Source: Gordionus sp. m RMFG-2023 | Lineage: Eukaryota; Nematomorpha; Gordioida; Chordodea; Parachordodidae | NCBI RefSeq assembly: GCF_954871325.1 | Contig: NC_088775.1 | Coordinates: 35,751,561-35,815,560 of the forward strand | Direction of reading: 5' to 3' | Length of the DNA: 64,000 nt | In this document: positions 58,501 to 64,000 of the stretch, piece after piece | How positions within the stretch are numbered: the stretch's first letter is position 1 | Layout: the number at the start of each line of letters is the position of its first letter | Translations under genes and position numbers: made by a program | Notes under the pieces: generated by a model | Told to the model about the DNA's origin: nothing | Databases searched by the model: none | Seen by the model: only the letters and a program-made list of their open reading frames with translations

Positions 58501-61500
58501 CGTTATCGGTTCAAAAAATATATTTTAAATATTTTTTTGTGGTAAAAACGTTGGAAGGGAAAAGGCTAACATCTTATATGCAATTTTGAATATTTTTATA
58601 TCATTCTATACAGAATTAAAGTTCCTATCCAATTATGCTTAGATGTATTTTTTTACGTTTCCGGTTCAAAAAATAACATTTTTGTCGCGAAAACGTTCGA
58701 AGGGAAAACGCTAACATCTTAAGTTTAATTTTATAAATTTTTATATCATTGAACTCAGAATTAAATTTCCTATCCAATTATTCTTAGATGTATATTTTTA
58801 CGTTTCCGGTTCAAAAAATAACATTTTTGTCGCGAAAATGTTCGAAGGGAAAAGGCTAACATCTTTAGTTTAATTTTATAAATTTTTATATCATTGAACT
58901 CAGAATTAAATTTCCTATCTAAATATGCTTTGATGTAATTTTTACGTTATCGGTTCAAAAAATATATTTTAAATATTTTTTTGTGGTAAAAACGTTCGAA
59001 GGGAAAGGCTAACATCTTGAACGCAATTTTAAGGATTTTTATATCATTGAACTCAGAATTAAATTTCCTATCCAATTATGCTTAGATGTATTTTTTTACG
59101 TTTCCGGTTCAAAAAATAACATTTTTGTCGCGAAAACGTTCGAAGGGAAAAGGCTAACATCTTAAATTTAATTTTAAAATTTTTTATATCATTGAACTCA
59201 GAATTAAATTTCTTATCCAATTATGCTTAGATGTATTTTTTTACTTTTCCGGTTCAAAAAATAACATTTTTGTCGCGAAAATGTTCGAAGGGAAAAGGCT
59301 AACATCTTTAGTTTAATTTTATAAATTTTTATATCATTGAACTCAGAATTAAATTTCCTATCTAAATATGCTTTGATGTAATTTTTTACGTTATCGGTTC
59401 AAAAAATTTATTTTAATAATTTTTTTGTGGTAAAAACGTTGGAAAGGAAAAGGCTAACATCTTAAATGGAATTTTGAATATTTTTATATCATTCTACTCA
59501 GAATTAAATTTCCTATCCAATTATGCTTAGATGTATTTTTTACGTTTCCGGTTCAAAAAATAAAATTTTAGTCGCGAAAACGTTCGAAGGGAAAAGGCTA
59601 ACATCTTAAACGCAATTTTGAGTATTTTTATATCATTCTACTCAGAATTAAATTTCCTATCCAATTATGCTTATATGTATTTTTTTACATTTCCGGTTCA
59701 AAAAATAATATTTTTGTCGCGAAAACGTTCGAAGGGAAAAGGCTAACATCTTAATTTAATTTTAAAAATTTTTATATCATTGAACTCAGAATTAAATTTC
59801 CTATCCAATTATGCTTAGATGTATTTTTTTACGTTACCGGTTCAAAAATAATATTTTTGTCGCCAAAACGTTCGAAGGAAAAGGCTAACATCTTAAACGC
59901 AATTTTATGTATTTTTATATCATTGAACTCAGAATTAAATTTCCTATCCAATTATGCTTAGATGAATTTTTTTACGTTTCCGGTTCAAAAAATAATATTT
60001 TTGTCGCGAAAATGTTCGAAGAGAAAAGGCTAACATCTTAAATTTAATTTTAAAAATTTTTTGTGGTAAAAACGTTGGAAAGGAAAAGGCTAACATCTTA
60101 TATGCAATTTTGAATATTTTTATATCATTCTACTCAGAATTAAATTTTCTAGCCAATTATGCTTAGATGTATTTTTTTACGTTTCTAGTTCAAAAAATAA
60201 TATTTTTGTCGCAAAAACGTTGGAAGTTAGAAGGCTAACATCTTATATGCAATTTTGAATATTTTTATATCATTCTACTCAGAATTAAATTTTCTAGTTA
60301 ATTATGCTTAGATGTATTTTTTTACGTTACCGGTTCAAAAAATAATATTTTTGTCGCCAAAACGTTCGAAGGGAAAGGCTAACATCTTGAACGCAATTTT
60401 AAGGATTTTTATATCATTGAACTCAGAATTAAATTTCCTATCCAATTATGCTTAGATGTATTTTTTTACGTTTCCGGTTCAAAAAATAATATTTTTGTCG
60501 CGAAAATGTTCGAAGGGAAAAGGCTAACATCTTAAATTTAATTTTAAAAATTTTTATATCATTGAACTCAGAATTAAATTTCCTATCCAATAATGCTTAG
60601 ATGTATTTTTTTACGTTTCCGGTTCAAAAAATAACATTTTTGTCGCGAAAACGTTCGAAGGCAAAAGGCTAACATCTTAAGTTTAATTTTATAAATTTTA
60701 TATCATTGAACACAGAATTAAATTTCCTATCTAAATATGCTTTGATGTAATTTTTTACGTTATCGGTTCAAAAAATAAATTTTAAAAATTTTTTTGTGGT
60801 AAAAACGTTGGAAGGGAAAAGGCTAACATCTTATATGCAATTTTGAATATTTTTATATCATTCTATACAGAATTAAAGTTCCTATCCAATTATGCTTAAA
60901 TGTATTTTTTTACGTTTCCGGTTCAAAAAATAACATTTTTGTCGCGAAAACGTTCGAAGGGAAAACGCTAACATCTTAAGTTTAATTTTATAAATTTTTA
61001 TATCATTGAACTCAGAATTAAATTTCCTATCCAATTATTCTTAGATGTATATTTTTACGTTTCCGGTTCAAAAAATAACATTTTTGTCGCGAAAATGTTC
61101 GAACGGAAAAGGCTAACATCTTTAGTTTAATTTTATAAATTTTTATATCATTGAACTCAGAATTAAATTTCCTATCTAAATATGCTTTGATGTAATTTTT
61201 ACGTTATCGGTTCAAAAAATATATTTTAAATATTTTTTTGTGGTAAAAACGTTGGAAGGGAAAAGGCTAACATCTTATATGCAATTTTGAATATTTTTAT
61301 ATCATTCTATACAGAATTAAATTTCCTATCCAATTATGCTTAGATGTATTTTTTTACGTTTCCGGTTCAAAAAATAACATTTTTGTCGCGAAAACGTTCG
61401 AAGGGAAAAGGCTAACATCTTAAATTTAATTTTAAAATTTTTTATATCATTGAACTCAGAATTAAATTTCCTATCCAATTATTCTTAGATGTATATTTTT

Positions 61501-64000
61501 ACGTTTCCGGTTCAAAAAATAACATTTTTGTCGCGAAAATGTTCGAACGGAAAAGGCTAACATCTTTAGTTTAATTTTATAAATTTTTATATCATTGAAC
61601 TCAGAATTAAATTTCCTATCTAAATATGCTTTGATGTAATTTTTTACGTTATCGGTTCAAAAAATTTATTTTAATAATTTTTTTGTGGTAAAAACGTTGG
61701 AAAGGAAAAGGCTAACATCTTAAATGGAATTTTGAATATTTTTATATCATTCTACTCAGAATTAAATTTCCTATCCAATTATGCTTAGATGTATTTTTTA
61801 CGTTTCCGGTTCAAAAAATAAAATTTTAGTCGCGAAAACGTTCGAAGGGAAAAGGCTAACATCTTAAACGCAATTTTGAGTATTTTTATATCATTCTACT
61901 CAGAATTAAATTTCCTATCCAATTATGCTTATATGTATTTTTTTACATTTCCGGTTCAAAAAATAATATTTTTGTCGCGAAAACGTTCGAAGGGAAAAGG
62001 CTAACATCTTAATTTAATTTTAAAAATTTTTATATCATTGAACTCAGAATTAAATTTCCTATCCAATTATGCTTAGATGTATATTTTTAGGTTTCCGGTT
62101 CTAAAAATAACATTTTTGTCGCGAAAATGTTCGAAGGGAAAAGGCTAACATCTTTAGTTTAATTTTATAAATTTTTATATCATTGAACTCAGAATTAAAT
62201 TTCCTATCTAAATATGCTTTGATGTAATTTTTTACGTTATCGGTTCAAAAAATATTTTTAAAATTTTTTTGTGGTAAAAACGTTCGAAGGGAAAAGGCTA
62301 ACATCTTAAACGCAATTTTATGTATTTTTATATCATTGAACTCAGAATTAAATTTCCTATCCAATTATGCTTAGATATATTTTTTTACGTTTCCGGTTCA
62401 AAAAATAATATTTTTGTCGCAAAAACGTTGGAAGTTAGAAGGCTAACATCTTATATGCAATTTTGAATATTTTTATATCATTCTACTCAGAATTAAATTT
62501 TCTAGCCAATTATGCTTAGATGTATTTTTTTACGTAACCGGTTAAAAAATAATATTTTTGTCGCCAAAACGTTCGAAGGGAAAAGGCTAACATCTTGAAG
62601 GCAATTTTAAGGATTTTTATATCATTGAACTCAGAATTAAATTTCCTATCCAATTATGCTTAGATGTATTTATTTGCGTTTCCGGTTCAAAAAATAACAT
62701 TTTTGTCGCGAAAACGTTCGAAGGGAAAAGGCTAACATCTTAAGTTTAATTTTATAAATTTTTATATCATTGAACACAGAATTAAATTTCCTATCTAAAT
62801 ATGCTTTGATGTAATTTTTTACGTTATCGGTTCAAAAAATATTTTTAAAATTTTTTTGTGGTAAAAACGTTCAAAGGGAAAAGGCTAACATCTTAAATTT
62901 AATTTTAAAAATTTTTTGTGGTAAAAACGTTGGAAAGGAAAAGGCTAACATCTTATATGCAATTTTGAATATTTTTATATCATTCTACTCAGAATTAAAT
63001 TTTCTAGCCAATTATGCTTAGATGTATTTTTTTACGTTACCGGTTCAAAAAATAATATTTTTGTCGCCAAAACGTTCGAAGGGAAAAGGCTAACATCTTG
63101 AACGCAATTTTAAGGATTTTTATATCATTGAACTCAGAATTAAATTTCCTATCCAATTATGCTTAGATATATTTTTTTACGTTTCCGGTTCAAAAAATAA
63201 TATTTTTGTCGCAAAAACGTTGGAAGTTAGAAGGCTAACATCTTATATGCAATTTTGAATATTTTTATATCATTCTACTCAGAATTAAATTTTCTAGCCA
63301 ATTATGCTTAGATGTATTTTTTTACGTAACCGGTTCAAAAAATAATATTTTTGTCGCCAAAACGTTCGAAGGGAAAATGCTAACATCTTGAACGCAATTT
63401 TAAGGATTTTTATATCATTGAACTCAGAATTAAATTTCCTAGCCAATTATGCTTAGATGTATTTTTTTACGTTTCCGGTTCAAAAAATAATATTTTTGTC
63501 GCGAAAATGTTCGAAGGGAAAAGGCTAACATCTTAAATTTAATTTTAAAAATTTTTTGTGGTAAAAACGTTGGAAAGGAAAAGGCTAACATCTTATATGC
63601 AATTTTGAATATTTTTATATCATTCTACTCAGAATTAAATTTTCTAGCCAATTATGCTTAGATGTATTTTTTTACGTAACCGGTTCAAAAAATAATATTT
63701 TTGTCGCCAAAACGTTCGAAGGGAAAATGCTAACATCTTGAACTCAATTTTAAGGATTTTTATATCATTGAACTCAGAATTAAATTTCCTAGCCAATTAT
63801 GCTTAGATGTATTTTTTTACGTTTCTGGTTCAAAAAATAATATTTTTGTCGCGAAAATGTTCGAAGGGAAAAGGCTAACATCTTAAATTTAATTTTAAAA
63901 ATTTTTTGTGGTAAAAACGTTGGAAAGGAAAAGGCTAACATCTTATATGCAATTTTGAATATTTTTATATCATTCTACTCAGAATTAAATTTTCTAGCCA

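Larger units (their letters stand above)
24590..64000 (+). repeat. Satellite array, about 146-bp monomer, about 270 copies, open to the right
   Basis: Uninterrupted head-to-tail array in one orientation to the window end. Conserved words in each monomer are AAGGCTAACATCTT, TATATCATT, CAGAATTAAATTTCCTAT, AATTATGCTT, TTTTTACGTT and GGTTCAAAAAAT, then one of two junction boxes. Type A has TTTTTGTCGCGAAAACGTTC (also GCCAAAACG and GCAAAAACG variants); type B has TTTTTTTGTGGTAAAAACGT. Spacing is about 143-150 bp. Small open frames of 60-75 codons inside it (ELNFLSKYAL and similar) follow from the repeat and are not genes. No transposon insertion is seen in it. Size and order suggest heterochromatin, which is inference. 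Confidence 0.97.

Noticed and set aside
24590-64000. CENP-B-box resemblance (ACGTTGGAAGGGA in type-B monomers)
   Set aside because: It looks like part of the mammalian box, but aligned without gaps most of the essential TTCG and CGGG positions fail, so the likeness is not evidence of CENP-B binding.
24590-64000. CRISPR-like regular repeats
   Set aside because: Whole monomers repeat head to tail with no unique spacers; this is satellite DNA in a eukaryotic context.

Overview
The window is very AT-rich eukaryotic repeat DNA, most likely from an invertebrate animal. The evidence is the mix of element families (hAT, pogo/Tigger, Merlin/IS1595, Helitron, Ty3/gypsy, a LINE with a restriction-like endonuclease, a Ginger-like integrase gene) and short (~40-50 bp) GT...AG intron-like gaps in coding blocks. 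The species cannot be named from the sequence. No rRNA, functional tRNA or complete conserved host gene was found.

Left part (1-24,590) is a nested transposon graveyard. A hAT-type composite (331-6,015) has CAGTGGCGTAG inverted ends and an exact 8-bp target duplication. It sits inside a minus-strand reading frame that stays in phase across the insertion. It carries a small hAT MITE (974-1,258, exact 8-bp duplication) and a Ty3/gypsy fossil (about 2,068-5,514). Then comes a relatively unique stretch with one unrecognised minus-strand ORF (6,729-7,064). A second pair of inverted hAT-like ends (7,203 and 13,698) encloses minisatellites, a pogo/Tigger transposon with a decayed transposase (8,444-10,959), and a minus-strand integrase plus OTU-protease gene (about 11,075-12,669). 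Next are a Helitron-like 3' end (13,778), a LINE reverse-transcriptase fragment (about 14,040-14,548) broken by a second Ty3/gypsy fossil (14,549 to about 19,657), three tRNA-related repeats, a LINE C-terminal endonuclease fragment on the minus strand (about 20,660-21,246), and a Merlin-like remnant between inverted, internally repeated arms (about 22,610-23,952).

Right part (about 24,590-64,000) is one uninterrupted satellite array. The monomer is about 146 bp, there are roughly 270 copies, all in one orientation, and the array runs off the window end. Monomers fall into at least two classes by their junction box (TCGCGAAAACGTTCGAAGG or TTGTGGTAAAAACGTTGGAAGG). They are organised into higher-order units: a 443-444 bp three-monomer unit, and kilobase blocks duplicated about 7.05, 7.34 and 16.03 kb apart. 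An array of this size and order suggests constitutive heterochromatin (centromeric, pericentromeric or subtelomeric); that role is inference.

The genes form no pathway; almost every coding trace is a transposase, integrase, protease, Gag or reverse transcriptase. The observations most worth following up are the satellite with its CpG-rich box and higher-order structure, a 16-base word shared by the satellite and the adjacent Merlin arms, the integrase-OTU gene, and the in-frame host insertion.
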